Counted from the first letter of the stretch, positions 1 through 6,618 are shown. The stretch is DNA of 7,852 nt from JBFMAE01 sp040756085 (GCA_040756085.1 JBFMAE010000305.1:1-7852); one strand, 5' to 3'. Numbers and translations are program-made. Notes: a model not told the origin generated them from the sequence alone.

Positions 1-38
1 AATTCGATTAACTTCCTCCTTTTTATTTTGAGGATATT

Positions 39-87
39 CCCCTCACCCTTCCCCTCTCCCCAGGGGGGAGAGGGAGGGGGTGAGGGG
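39..87. repeat. C-rich/G-rich palindromic intergenic repeat, copy 1
   Basis: The arm at 39-60 (CCCCTCACCC then CCCCTCTCCC) pairs with 66-87 (GGGAGAGGG then GGGTGAGGGG) over 22 bp with three central mismatches and a loop of about five bases. The same arm motifs recur at 2635-2686 and, less completely, near 7616-7679, so this is a dispersed family and not a one-off terminator. It ends 28 bp before the start codon of the SerK-like gene, so it could form a hairpin in that gene's leader if transcription begins upstream. There is no U-tract after the right arm, which argues against an intrinsic terminator. Confidence 0.8.
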
Positions 88-115
88 TGGAAAATTCTGG
101 AAGTGACGGGATACC

Positions 116-601
116 ATGAAACAGAAAAAACCCTCATTAAAGATTCATACATCAAAGCGGTCAAAGGAAACAAGTTGGCAGAAGATAAAGGATATTGTTT
201 TTATCGACTTAGACGAATTGAAAGAACATGAAGAGATTAAACCCGATTACCTTGAAGAGTTAAAAAATGAGATCCTATCCGATGGCATCCTTAAAATGCC
301 TATTGCTGTGGATAGAAAAACGTACATCATCCTGGATGGGCATCATCGATTGCACGTTTTAAGAAAAATAGGATGTAAGAGGATTCCTGTTATTCTTATA
401 GATTATCAATCACCGGAAATAGAGGTAATTCCTTATAGAGAAGGTGAAATGGTCACAAAAGAAATGATCATTCAAACGGCTTTGACAGGGAGAAGGATGC
501 CACCCAAGACTTCTAAACATATGATCCTGATGAAGGGGGAATTACAGCACATCTCTATCATCGAAACGGTCATTAATATTCCATTGGAAAAGTTGAAGTA
601 A
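116..601 (+). CDS. ParB/sulfiredoxin-fold protein, probable free-serine kinase (SerK-like), compact form
   Basis: This 161-residue cytosolic protein has no signal peptide or membrane segment. Residues 27-47 (VFIDLDELKEHEEI) are followed by DGHHR at 74-78 and a C-terminal PPKTSKH motif at 129-135, ending in IPLEKLK. From memory, archaeal ADP-dependent serine kinase SerK of Thermococcus kodakarensis has the same order: a KPHE motif with catalytic Glu30, DGHHR with Asp69, then PKTTRH near the C-terminus. By that alignment Glu39 and Asp74 here are the equivalent residues. SerK and SbnI convert free L-serine to O-phosphoserine; a ParB-type DNA-binding or nuclease role is the main alternative. At 161 residues it is much shorter than SerK (~240), lacking most of the segment between DGHHR and PKT. 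ATG 116 is the first start after an in-frame stop at 104-106; its Shine-Dalgarno is weak. It lies 196 bp upstream of gcvH on the same strand; co-transcription is possible but unproven. Confidence is high for the fold and moderate for the activity. Confidence 0.72.
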   Translation: MKQKKPSLKIHTSKRSKETSWQKIKDIVFIDLDELKEHEEIKPDYLEELKNEILSDGILKMPIAVDRKTYIILDGHHRLHVLRKIGCKRIPVILIDYQSPEIEVIPYREGEMVTKEMIIQTALTGRRMPPKTSKHMILMKGELQHISIIETVINIPLEKLK

Positions 602-621
602 AAGTTGATCAAGCTCTCAGG

Positions 622-735
622 TATCGGTTATGGTAAAGAAGCCCGTTTCGGTGACGGTTATGGTTACGTGTAAAGATTTAAGAGACGATAAACGTAGCCT
701 TTTATTAACGATACGCGCATCGTTACCCTTACCGT
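622..735. repeat. Dyad-rich intergenic element before gcvH
   Basis: The 196 bp gap between the SerK-like gene and gcvH holds several related motifs. CGGTTATGGT occurs twice, at 625-634 and 655-664. The stretch 654-668 (ACGGTTATGGTTACG) is complementary to 721-735 at 12 of 15 positions. A perfect 7 bp stem, TAACGAT at 706-712 with ATCGTTA at 719-725, encloses a six-base loop. The repeated GGTTA/TAACC character looks like a degenerate dispersed element. No U-tract follows the hairpin, so it is not a convincing terminator, and no good -35/-10 pair could be picked out for a gcvH promoter. Confidence 0.5.
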
Positions 736-783
736 TAGACTATATTTTCTGAAAAATTTCCAATTTGAAATGTTCAGTGATAA

Positions 784-791
784 AAAGGGGG
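784..791 (+). promoter_or_regulatory. Ribosome binding site of gcvH
   Basis: The purine run AAAGGGGG ends six bases before ATG 798. It decides the gcvH start in favour of this ATG over an in-frame TTG at 765, which would add 11 residues (MKCSVIKRGCS) unlike any GcvH N-terminus and has no ribosome binding site of its own. Confidence 0.65.
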
Positions 792-797
792 TGCAGT

Positions 798-1205
798 ATG
801 GAATTTCCAGAAGGATTGCTTTATACGGATAGTCATGAGTGGGTGAAGGTCGGAGACTCGACTCTACGAGATGAAGGAGGCCAGGTGACGATTGGCCTGA
901 CAGACTATGCTCAGAGCCAGTTGAAAGATATCGTCTATGTGGAACTTCCGGAAGTCGGATCGGAATTTAATAAGGGGGACAGCATCGGGGTGGTCGAATC
1001 TGTCAAGACCGTGGCCGATATCTTCTCTCCGATCAGCGGTAAAATAACGGAGACCAATTTGACCCTCAAGGATCATCCCCAATTTGTCAATGAAGACCCC
1101 TACGGGAAGGGATGGATCATTAAAATGGAGATTAGGAACAAAGAAGAGCTAAAAGGGCTTCTGTCCTCTAAAGCCTATCAAGGGACATTACCCGAGGAAT
1201 TGTAA
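798..1205 (+). CDS. gcvH: Glycine cleavage system H protein
   Basis: This 135-residue cytosolic lipoyl carrier shuttles the aminomethyl intermediate from P-protein to T-protein and is reoxidised by L-protein. Its N-terminus MEFPEGLLYTDSHEW is typical of GcvH. GLTDYAQSQLKDIVYVELPEVG (residues 33-54) leads into the lipoyl hairpin GVVESVKTVADIFSPISG (64-81), where Lys70 is the expected lipoylation site. The C-terminal DPYGKGWIIKM (100-110) is also characteristic. Length is close to the usual 125-130. The start at 798 is chosen because of the GGGGG-type ribosome site six bases upstream; the in-frame TTG at 765 is unlikely. The stop codon is directly followed by the gcvPA start, so the two are almost certainly translated from one mRNA. 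LipB and LipA encoded downstream would build the cofactor on this protein. Confidence 0.97.
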   Translation: MEFPEGLLYTDSHEWVKVGDSTLRDEGGQVTIGLTDYAQSQLKDIVYVELPEVGSEFNKGDSIGVVESVKTVADIFSPISGKITETNLTLKDHPQFVNEDPYGKGWIIKMEIRNKEELKGLLSSKAYQGTLPEEL

Positions 1206-2552
1206 ATGCAAAACTTTATACGCTACATTCCCCATACTGAAGAAGATTGTCGGAAGATGCTCGAACTCATCGGAATCAAGAAGGTCGAAGACCTCTTCGA
1301 AATCATCCCGAAAAAATACATGCTTTCGAAGCCTCTCAACCTCCCCGAATCCCTGTCCGAGCCTGACCTCCTTCGCCGCCTCCAGGGGCTTCAATCTCCG
1401 ATGATGAGCAGTTTTCTCGGCGGAGGGGCTTATCACCACTTCATCCCTGCGGTCGTTTCTCACCTGACTTCCCGTTCTGAATTTTATACGGCCTATACCC
1501 CTTACCAACCTGAGATCAGTCAGGGGACGCTTCAGGCGATCTTCGAATACCAGACATTGATGTGCCAGTTGACCGGTATGGAGGTCTCCAATGCCTCGAT
1601 GTATGATGGTGCCTCCAGTCTGGCAGAAGCTGTATTAATGGCTCACCGGATCACAAGAAGAAAGAAAGTTCTTCTTTCGGAAACCATCCATCCTGAATAT
1701 CGGAGGGTGATCCAAACCTATATCGATCCTGAACAACAGGAGATTGTTTTGGTTCCCTATGTAAAGGATGAGGGTCGAACAGATGAGAGGATATTCTTCG
1801 ATCTCCTCGACGAAGAGGTGAGCGCAGTCGTCATCCAGAATCCAAACTTCTTTGGTGTGGTTGAAGATCTTGGAAGAATCTCCGAAAGCGTCCATCAGGA
1901 AGGGGGATTGATGATCATTGGTTTTAGCGAGGCAGTGGCCTATGCGATTCTGAAACCCCCTGGAGAGTTTGGGGCGGACATCGTCGCAGGCGAGGGACAG
2001 AGTTTAGGGACCCCCCTCTCCTATGGTGGTCCCTATTTAGGTATCTTTACGACCCGAGAGAGATTTGTAAGAAATATGCCTGGAAGGCTGGTGGGTGAGA
2101 CGGTTGACTTAGAAGGGAGAAGGGGTTTTGTCCTTACCCTGGCCACACGAGAACAACACATCCGCAGGGAGCGAGCGACCTCGAATATCTGTACCAATGA
2201 GGGGCTCTGTGCTTTGATGGCTACGGTCTTCCTCTCCTGCCTGGGGAAGAACGGTTTCAAAGAATTGGGAATGATGAATCTGAGCAAGACAGAGTACGCA
2301 AAGAAGGTTGTCTCTGAGATTCGTGGATGCCAACTCGCCTTTACCTTTCCGACTTTCAACGAGTTCGTTTTAAGGGTCGAAGGTGATCCTGAGAAGATTT
2401 TGGAGAGACTTAGGAGAGAAGGAATTCTGGGCGGATTACCTTTGGCACGATTCTATCCTGGGCTTACGTACCATCTCCTTGTCACGGTTACGGAGATGAG
2501 CACTAAAGAAGAAATCGACCATTGGGCCAACGTCTTGGAGGAGGCGCTGTAG
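1206..2552 (+). CDS. gcvPA: Glycine dehydrogenase (decarboxylating) subunit 1
   Basis: The 448-residue product is the N-terminal half of the two-subunit P-protein, which with GcvPB forms the PLP-dependent complex that decarboxylates glycine and loads aminomethyl onto lipoyl-GcvH. Conserved segments are SSFLGGGAYHHFIPAVV (68-84), YTPYQPEISQGTLQAIFEYQ (97-116), SMYDGASSLAEA (131-142), GEGQSLGTPLSYGGPYLG (262-279), MPGRLVGET (291-299) and the RERATSNICTNEGL run (321-334). The PLP-binding lysine is in GcvPB, as normal for the family. Length matches the usual 440-450. ATG 1206 follows the gcvH stop with zero spacing; GAGGA at 1194-1198, inside the end of gcvH, gives a seven-base Shine-Dalgarno spacing, consistent with translational coupling. 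The split P-protein is typical of many bacteria and archaea but not of gamma-proteobacteria, which use one fused GcvP. Confidence 0.97.
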   Translation: MQNFIRYIPHTEEDCRKMLELIGIKKVEDLFEIIPKKYMLSKPLNLPESLSEPDLLRRLQGLQSPMMSSFLGGGAYHHFIPAVVSHLTSRSEFYTAYTPYQPEISQGTLQAIFEYQTLMCQLTGMEVSNASMYDGASSLAEAVLMAHRITRRKKVLLSETIHPEYRRVIQTYIDPEQQEIVLVPYVKDEGRTDERIFFDLLDEEVSAVVIQNPNFFGVVEDLGRISESVHQEGGLMIIGFSEAVAYAILKPPGEFGADIVAGEGQSLGTPLSYGGPYLGIFTTRERFVRNMPGRLVGETVDLEGRRGFVLTLATREQHIRRERATSNICTNEGLCALMATVFLSCLGKNGFKELGMMNLSKTEYAKKVVSEIRGCQLAFTFPTFNEFVLRVEGDPEKILERLRREGILGGLPLARFYPGLTYHLLVTVTEMSTKEEIDHWANVLEEAL

Positions 2553-2567
2553 TGAATCGAAAGCACG

Positions 2568-2737
2568 AAATCCGAAGCACGAAATTCGAAATACGAAACA
2601 AGCACGAATGTTCAAAATACAAATGACCTAAACTCCCCCTCACCCTTTCCCTCTCCCCCCGTGGGGAGAGGATGAAGGTGAGGGGGAATTTTGAAATTTG
2701 GATTTTGAATTTGTTTCGAGCTTCGATATTCGGATTT
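2568..2737. repeat. ~170 bp imperfect inverted repeat with C-rich/G-rich core, copy 2
   Basis: This element fills most of the 243 bp gap between gcvPA and gcvPB. Its core pairs 2635-2658 (CCCCCTCACCC...CCTCTCCCC) with 2663-2686 (GGGGAGAGG...GGTGAGGGGG). Outer matching blocks occur in the same order on both sides: AAATCCGA 2568-2575 with TCGGATTT 2730-2737; CGAAACAA 2594-2601 with TTGTTTCG 2711-2718; and TTCAAAATACAAAT 2611-2624 with ATTTGGATTTTGAA 2696-2709 (13 of 14). The left side also carries the 11-mer AAGCACGAAAT twice (2561-2571, 2575-2585). It has the architecture of a MITE-like or REP-like palindromic element with no coding capacity. No U-tract follows the core hairpin, and gcvPB is expected to be read through from gcvPA. 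Confidence 0.75.
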
Positions 2738-2795
2738 GGGATTTTAAAGTCGAGGTCAAAAATGGAGAATTCGGTTAAATAAGTGAGATGGTATA

Positions 2796-4277
2796 ATGCA
2801 AAAAGGAAAGGATACTGGTCTTATTCAGGACGAGCCTTTGATCTTTGAACAAGGAGGCAAGGGAAGGAGAGGATATTCCTTGCCCCAGAAGGATGTTGAG
2901 GAAGTGGAAGCAAAGAACCTCATCCCTCCCCATCTTTTGAGAGAGGAACTGGAAGGATTTCCCGAACTGAGCGAGATCGATGTGGTTCGCCACTTCACGC
3001 GGCTTTCTCAATGGAATTATGGGGTGGATAGTGGGTTTTATCCTCTCGGCTCCTGTACGATGAAGTATAACCCGAAGGTAAATGAGGAATTAGCGAGAAT
3101 AGAAGGGTTTGCCCAGGTCCATCCCTACACCCCTCAGGAGATTTGCCAGGGCATTCTGAAATTGATGTATGAGCTCGAGACCTATCTCGCAGAGATCACA
3201 GGGATGGACCATGTGACCCTTCAACCTGCTGCAGGGGCCCATGGAGAGCTTGCAGGATTGATGATGATTCGAGCCTGCCTTCTGGATCGGGGAGAAAGAA
3301 GGAGTAAAGTCCTTGTGCCGGATACCGCTCATGGAACGAATTGTTCCTCTTCAACCCTTGCTTCCTTCCAGATGGTCGGGATCAAATCAAACGAGAGGGG
3401 CATCATCAGCACCAAACAGGTGGACGAGCAGATGGACGAGCAAGTGGCTGCGATCATGGTAACCAATCCCAATACCCTTGGTCTCTTTGAAGAGGAATTG
3501 GGGGAGATTGCCAAAATTGTCCACCGAAGGGGAGGCTTTGTCTACTGCGATGGCGCAAACCTCAATGCCTTGATGGGAATCGTGAAGTTGGGGGATCTCG
3601 GGGTGGATGTGGTCCATATCAATCTTCATAAGACTTTTTCAACGCCCCATGGGGGTGGAGGACCTGGGTCAGGGCCTGTGGCCGTTCAAAAAGAGCTCGC
3701 CCCCTATCTCCCGATTCCGGTGATCGAAAAGGATGGAGGGATCTATCGACTTAATGATCACAGACCACACAGTATTGGAAAAGTGAGGGCTTTTTACGGA
3801 AATTTTGGAGTTCTGGTCAAGGCGTATGCTTATATCCTCTCCATGGGAGCAGAAGGTTTGAAGAAAGCCAGTGAGATGGCGGTCCTTAATGCAAACTATT
3901 TGATGAAAAGATTGAAAGACCATTACGACCTTCCCTTCGATCGCCCCTGTATGCACGAATGTGTCTTCACAGACCGATTCCAGGAGAGGTATCATGTCTC
4001 AACCCTTGACATTGCCAAAAGACTGATTGACTATGGATTCCATCCCCCCACTGTCTACTTTCCATTAGTGGTCAAAGGAGCCCTGATGATGGAGCCCACA
4101 GAGACGGAGAGCAAGGAAGGACTTGACCGATTTATCGAGACGATGATCGCTATTGCCAAGGAGGCTGAAGAGAACCCAGACCTCCTTCGTCAGGCACCCC
4201 AGAGGGTAAAGGTGAGAAGGCTTGATGAAGTCTTGGCGGCAAGAAAACCGAAGCTAAGATGGACTAAAGATAAATGA
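2796..4277 (+). CDS. gcvPB: Glycine dehydrogenase (decarboxylating) subunit 2
   Basis: This 493-residue protein is the PLP-bearing half of the split P-protein. The N-terminal LIFEQGGKGRRGYSLPQ (15-31) is the usual family opening. It is followed by FYPLGSCTMKYNPKVNE (81-97), QPAAGAHGELAGLMMIRA (143-160), DTAHGTNCSSS (176-186), MVTNPNTLGLFEE (221-233) and the cofactor region YCDGANLNALMG (250-261). The PLP Schiff-base lysine is Lys279 in NLHKTFSTPHGGGGPGSGP. Length is normal and no key residue is missing. ATG 2796 lies about 14 residues before the conserved opening; only a weak GTGAG precedes it. Unusually, it is 243 bp from its partner gcvPA, with a palindromic element between them, whereas these subunit genes are commonly adjacent. 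A shared transcript with gcvPA is likely from orientation and function, not shown. Confidence 0.97.
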   Translation: MQKGKDTGLIQDEPLIFEQGGKGRRGYSLPQKDVEEVEAKNLIPPHLLREELEGFPELSEIDVVRHFTRLSQWNYGVDSGFYPLGSCTMKYNPKVNEELARIEGFAQVHPYTPQEICQGILKLMYELETYLAEITGMDHVTLQPAAGAHGELAGLMMIRACLLDRGERRSKVLVPDTAHGTNCSSSTLASFQMVGIKSNERGIISTKQVDEQMDEQVAAIMVTNPNTLGLFEEELGEIAKIVHRRGGFVYCDGANLNALMGIVKLGDLGVDVVHINLHKTFSTPHGGGGPGSGPVAVQKELAPYLPIPVIEKDGGIYRLNDHRPHSIGKVRAFYGNFGVLVKAYAYILSMGAEGLKKASEMAVLNANYLMKRLKDHYDLPFDRPCMHECVFTDRFQERYHVSTLDIAKRLIDYGFHPPTVYFPLVVKGALMMEPTETESKEGLDRFIETMIAIAKEAEENPDLLRQAPQRVKVRRLDEVLAARKPKLRWTKDK

Positions 4278-4283
4278 AAATGT

Positions 4284-4413
4284 CAAATGTCAAAGCTCAA
4301 AGTTCAAATTAAGTTCAAAATGTAACTCAACCCTTCAGGGTTGATTAAAATCAAGGCTAAAGCCTTGAGTTACGGCATTTGGCATTCGCTTGACATTTGG
4401 GCTTTGGCATTTG
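4284..4413. repeat. Nested palindrome with three-way-junction potential between gcvPB and lipB
   Basis: The outer dyad pairs 4284-4301 with 4396-4413 at 16 of 18 positions (CAAATGTCAAAGCTCAAA against the complement of TTTGGGCTTTGGCATTTG). Inside, GTAAC 4322-4326 pairs with GTTAC 4369-4373 and closes two side-by-side perfect 8 bp stems. These are TCAACCCT/AGGGTTGA (4327-4334, 4337-4344) and TCAAGGCT/AGCCTTGA (4351-4358, 4361-4368), each with a two-base apical spacer and separated by TTAAAA. Alternatively, GTAACTCAA 4322-4330 can pair as one 9 bp stem with TTGAGTTAC 4365-4373, excluding the lower parts of both hairpins. The 154 bp gap contains no open reading frame of note. It lacks a terminator-like U-tract, so it is described as a repeat or structured element. 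Confidence 0.75.
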
Positions 4414-4431
4414 AGTTTTAAGTCTTAGGCT

Positions 4432-5103
4432 ATGGATCGGAGAGGATATATTATAGATTTGGGTCTGACGGATTACGGGGAGGCCTGGGATCTTCAGCGT
4501 CGTCTCTGGTCGAGACGGGTGGAACGTAAATTACCGGACCTTCTTCTTCTCTTAGAACATCCCCATGTAATCACCTTGGGAAGGCGCGGAAACCGATCGC
4601 ATCTGATCACCTCCCCCGAAATTTTGGAAGCAATGAACATTCCTATCTTCCATGTGGAGAGGGGTGGGGATGTTACTTACCATGGGCCTGGCCAGATCGT
4701 GGTCTATCCCATTCTCGACCTTAAGGATTATGGGTATCGACTCATTCGATATGTTGATCAACTCGAGGAAGTTGTTCTTTGTGTTTTAAGAGATTTTGGA
4801 ATCGAAGGAAGAAAAGATTCTTTGAACCGGGGCGTATGGGTGAACGGAGAGAAAATTGCCTCTGTCGGTGTGGCAATCAAGCGCTGGGTGGCCTTCCATG
4901 GCTTTTCATTAAACTATGAAACCGATCTGAAATATTTTGACCTGATCAACCCCTGCGGTCTCGATGGAAAGAAGATGACCTCCATGGAGAGGATTCTTGG
5001 AAGAAACATTCCAAGGGATAAGTTGGTTGATAGAATTTGTTTCCATTTCAAACAAACCTTTAAAGGAGATTGGGAAGAAAAGAAGCTGGAGGAGTTAATG
5101 TAA
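4432..5103 (+). CDS. lipB: Lipoyl(octanoyl) transferase
   Basis: The 223-residue cytosolic enzyme transfers octanoate from octanoyl-acyl carrier protein to the target lysine of lipoyl domains, here most plausibly GcvH Lys70, giving the substrate for LipA. Family signatures are LLLEHPHVITLGRRGN (39-54), RGGDVTYHGPGQIVVYP (77-93), the KIASVGVAIK segment (141-150) with the conserved Lys141, HGFSLN (156-161) and NPCGLDGKKMTSM (173-185). Cys175 in PCG and Lys141 correspond to the catalytic Cys/Lys pair of LipB. Length is typical (about 210-240). ATG 4432 begins a reading frame whose first residues (GYIIDLGLTDYGEAWDLQ) align with LipB N-termini, although no Shine-Dalgarno sequence is visible. The preceding palindrome ends 18 bp upstream and may have replaced the native leader. 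Its place among gcv genes points to dedicated lipoylation of the glycine cleavage system. Confidence 0.96.
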   Translation: MDRRGYIIDLGLTDYGEAWDLQRRLWSRRVERKLPDLLLLLEHPHVITLGRRGNRSHLITSPEILEAMNIPIFHVERGGDVTYHGPGQIVVYPILDLKDYGYRLIRYVDQLEEVVLCVLRDFGIEGRKDSLNRGVWVNGEKIASVGVAIKRWVAFHGFSLNYETDLKYFDLINPCGLDGKKMTSMERILGRNIPRDKLVDRICFHFKQTFKGDWEEKKLEELM

Positions 5104-5122
5104 AATAGTTATAGACAATTTT

Positions 5123-5169
5123 AACCCCTCCTCACCTCCCCTTAATGTAAGGGGAGGCTGGGTGGAGTT
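5123..5169. repeat. Hairpin repeat between lipB and lpdA
   Basis: Positions 5123-5144 and 5148-5169 are inverted with 17 of 22 matches and a three-base spacer. The inner part is perfect for 10 bp (CCTCCCCTTA against TAAGGGGAGG). The motif differs from the GGGAGAGGG/GGTGAGGGG family at positions 39, 2635 and 7616, so it is treated as a separate repeat type. The sequence following the right arm is ATTATAGAGG, without a T-run, so termination is doubtful. The remaining part of the gap (5170-5211) is AT-rich, and no Shine-Dalgarno is evident close to the lpdA start. Confidence 0.7.
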
Positions 5170-5211
5170 ATTATAGAGGAAGCAAAAGTAGTATTATTAA
5201 CAAAATAACCT

Positions 5212-6618
5212 ATGAATCATAAGAGAATTATAATCATTGGAGGAGGTCCGGGTGGCTATGTGGCAGCGATTCGAGCTGCCCAACTGGGGGCCCGAGTCAC
5301 CCTGATAGAGAGGGATAAGATCGGCGGGACCTGCCTCAACCGGGGATGCATTCCCACGAAGGCGCTTCTCTCAGACGCTAAACTATTTCGCTCGCTGAAA
5401 CGTTCCAATGTCTTTCAATCTATTCTCCCCAAAGGGTTTGCTCCTCTTGAATCGATGATAGATCGGAAGAAAAAAGTGGTTCAGGAAATAGTCAAAGGAG
5501 TGGAGATGCTCCTCGAATCGCATCGGGTGATGGTTAAACATGCTCAAGCTGACCTTTTGGGACTTCATCAGATAATTCTCTTATTTCGTGGAGAGGAGAA
5601 GAAGACCATCGAAGCCGATGCGATCATCCTGGCTCCGGGTTCCAGATCGAAGGTCCTCCCCCATATTACTCCTGATAGGGATAAGATTATCACCAGCGAT
5701 GAGGCATTGGAAATCAAAAAGGTCCCCCGTGAAATGGTTATCATAGGCGGAGGATATATCGGCGTTGAGTTTGCCACGCTATTCAATACACTCGGTTCGC
5801 AGGTGACGATTGTCGAAATTCTGGAGAGTATCCTTCCAGGTCTTGAAGGAGAGATGGTCCGGAATCTTCGAAGGGTCATGGAAAGGGACGGCATAAAGAT
5901 TTGGACCCAGTCCTCGGTTGAAGATATCCGCCATGAAGGAGAAGGATTAAAACTGACTGTGAAGACCCCACAGGGAGTTCAGGAGGTCGTTGCCGAGAAG
6001 TTACTCCTTTCCGTAGGGAGGGTTCCCAGCTTGGATCTCGATTTTTCAAAAGCTGGTGTTGAAATCTCTTCATCTGGCATTCGAGTCAACCGCCGGATGG
6101 AGACGAGCGCACCCTGTATTTATGCCATCGGGGATGCCATTGGGGGAACCCAATTAGCTCATGTGGCAATGGAAGAAGGGGTGGTAGCCGCAGAGAATGT
6201 GATGGGAATGGATAAAGAAATGGAAGATCTTCTAATCCCCCTCTGCATCTTCACCTATCCTGAAATAGCATCTATTGGTCTTACTGAGAAAGAGGCAAAA
6301 GCAAAAGGAGAGATTAAGATCGGAAGATTTCCATTCCGCTCTAATCCCAAAGCCGTGGTTTCCGGAGAGACCGAGGGGTTGATCAAAGTGATCGCAAGTC
6401 GGGAGAACGATGAAATCCTGGGCGTTCACATCATTGGTCCGGAGGCCGGTACTCTCATTTCTGTCGCCTCCTCAATGATGAGCCAGGGGAGTAAGATCAA
6501 AGATTTTTTCCGGCTCGTTCAGGCCCATCCAACCCTTCCGGAGGCCTTGAAAGAAGCGATTCTCGATGTCGATGGGTTGGCTCTTCATTTGCCGAAACCG
6601 TTGCGAACAAAAACATAA
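5212..6618 (+). CDS. lpdA: Dihydrolipoyl dehydrogenase (L-protein)
   Basis: This 468-residue FAD-containing disulfide oxidoreductase reoxidises dihydrolipoyl-GcvH with reduction of NAD+. The N-terminal FAD-binding site GGGPGGYVAAIRAAQLG is at 10-26. The redox-active disulfide lies in GGTCLNRGCIPTK (Cys41 and Cys46). The NAD-binding GGGYIGVEFA is at 179-188, the second FAD contact YAIGDAIGG at 304-312, and the C-terminal dimer/catalytic motif AHPTLPEAL has His439 and Glu444. All catalytic residues are present and the length is normal (460-480). A Gln at 437 stands where many family members have His (HAHPT), which is not the catalytic histidine. ATG 5212 puts the FAD motif at the expected distance, but no clear ribosome site precedes it. 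It could also serve other lipoyl enzymes, but the neighbourhood supports assignment to glycine cleavage. Confidence 0.96.
   Translation: MNHKRIIIIGGGPGGYVAAIRAAQLGARVTLIERDKIGGTCLNRGCIPTKALLSDAKLFRSLKRSNVFQSILPKGFAPLESMIDRKKKVVQEIVKGVEMLLESHRVMVKHAQADLLGLHQIILLFRGEEKKTIEADAIILAPGSRSKVLPHITPDRDKIITSDEALEIKKVPREMVIIGGGYIGVEFATLFNTLGSQVTIVEILESILPGLEGEMVRNLRRVMERDGIKIWTQSSVEDIRHEGEGLKLTVKTPQGVQEVVAEKLLLSVGRVPSLDLDFSKAGVEISSSGIRVNRRMETSAPCIYAIGDAIGGTQLAHVAMEEGVVAAENVMGMDKEMEDLLIPLCIFTYPEIASIGLTEKEAKAKGEIKIGRFPFRSNPKAVVSGETEGLIKVIASRENDEILGVHIIGPEAGTLISVASSMMSQGSKIKDFFRLVQAHPTLPEALKEAILDVDGLALHLPKPLRTKT

Noticed and set aside
15..21. Perfect AAGGAGG on the minus strand as a ribosome site for a divergent gene
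   Set aside because: No ATG, GTG or TTG follows on the minus strand in the 14 bases before the window edge, so the spacing to any start outside would be too long.
28..231. Open frame beginning in the first palindrome
   Set aside because: Its N-terminal residues are translated C-rich/G-rich repeat and it overlaps the better supported SerK-like gene in another frame.
613..622. CTCTCAGG as part of a glycine riboswitch before gcvH
   Set aside because: The string resembles the CTCTCAGG end of a glycine aptamer, but the paired GGAGAG and the CCGAAGG-type core are missing upstream, where the SerK-like coding sequence lies.
2033..2359. Minus-strand open frames opposite gcvPA, gcvPB and lpdA
   Set aside because: They lie wholly inside genes with clear family motifs, show no recognisable domains, and have no separate ribosome sites; they are shadows.
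2793..2798. TATAAT as a -10 promoter box
   Set aside because: It overlaps the gcvPB start codon, so transcription would begin inside the gene, and no acceptable -35 box is found about 17 bp upstream.
3420..3443. Tandem 12-base duplication in gcvPB (TGGACGAGCA at 3421-3430 and 3433-3442)
   Set aside because: It encodes VDEQMDEQ, but the segment has the normal family length, so it is a chance resemblance and not an inserted repeat.
4322..4373. Cloverleaf-like structure as a tRNA gene
   Set aside because: The closing stem has only 5 bp, total length is 52 bases, and there is no anticodon arm or T-loop consensus.
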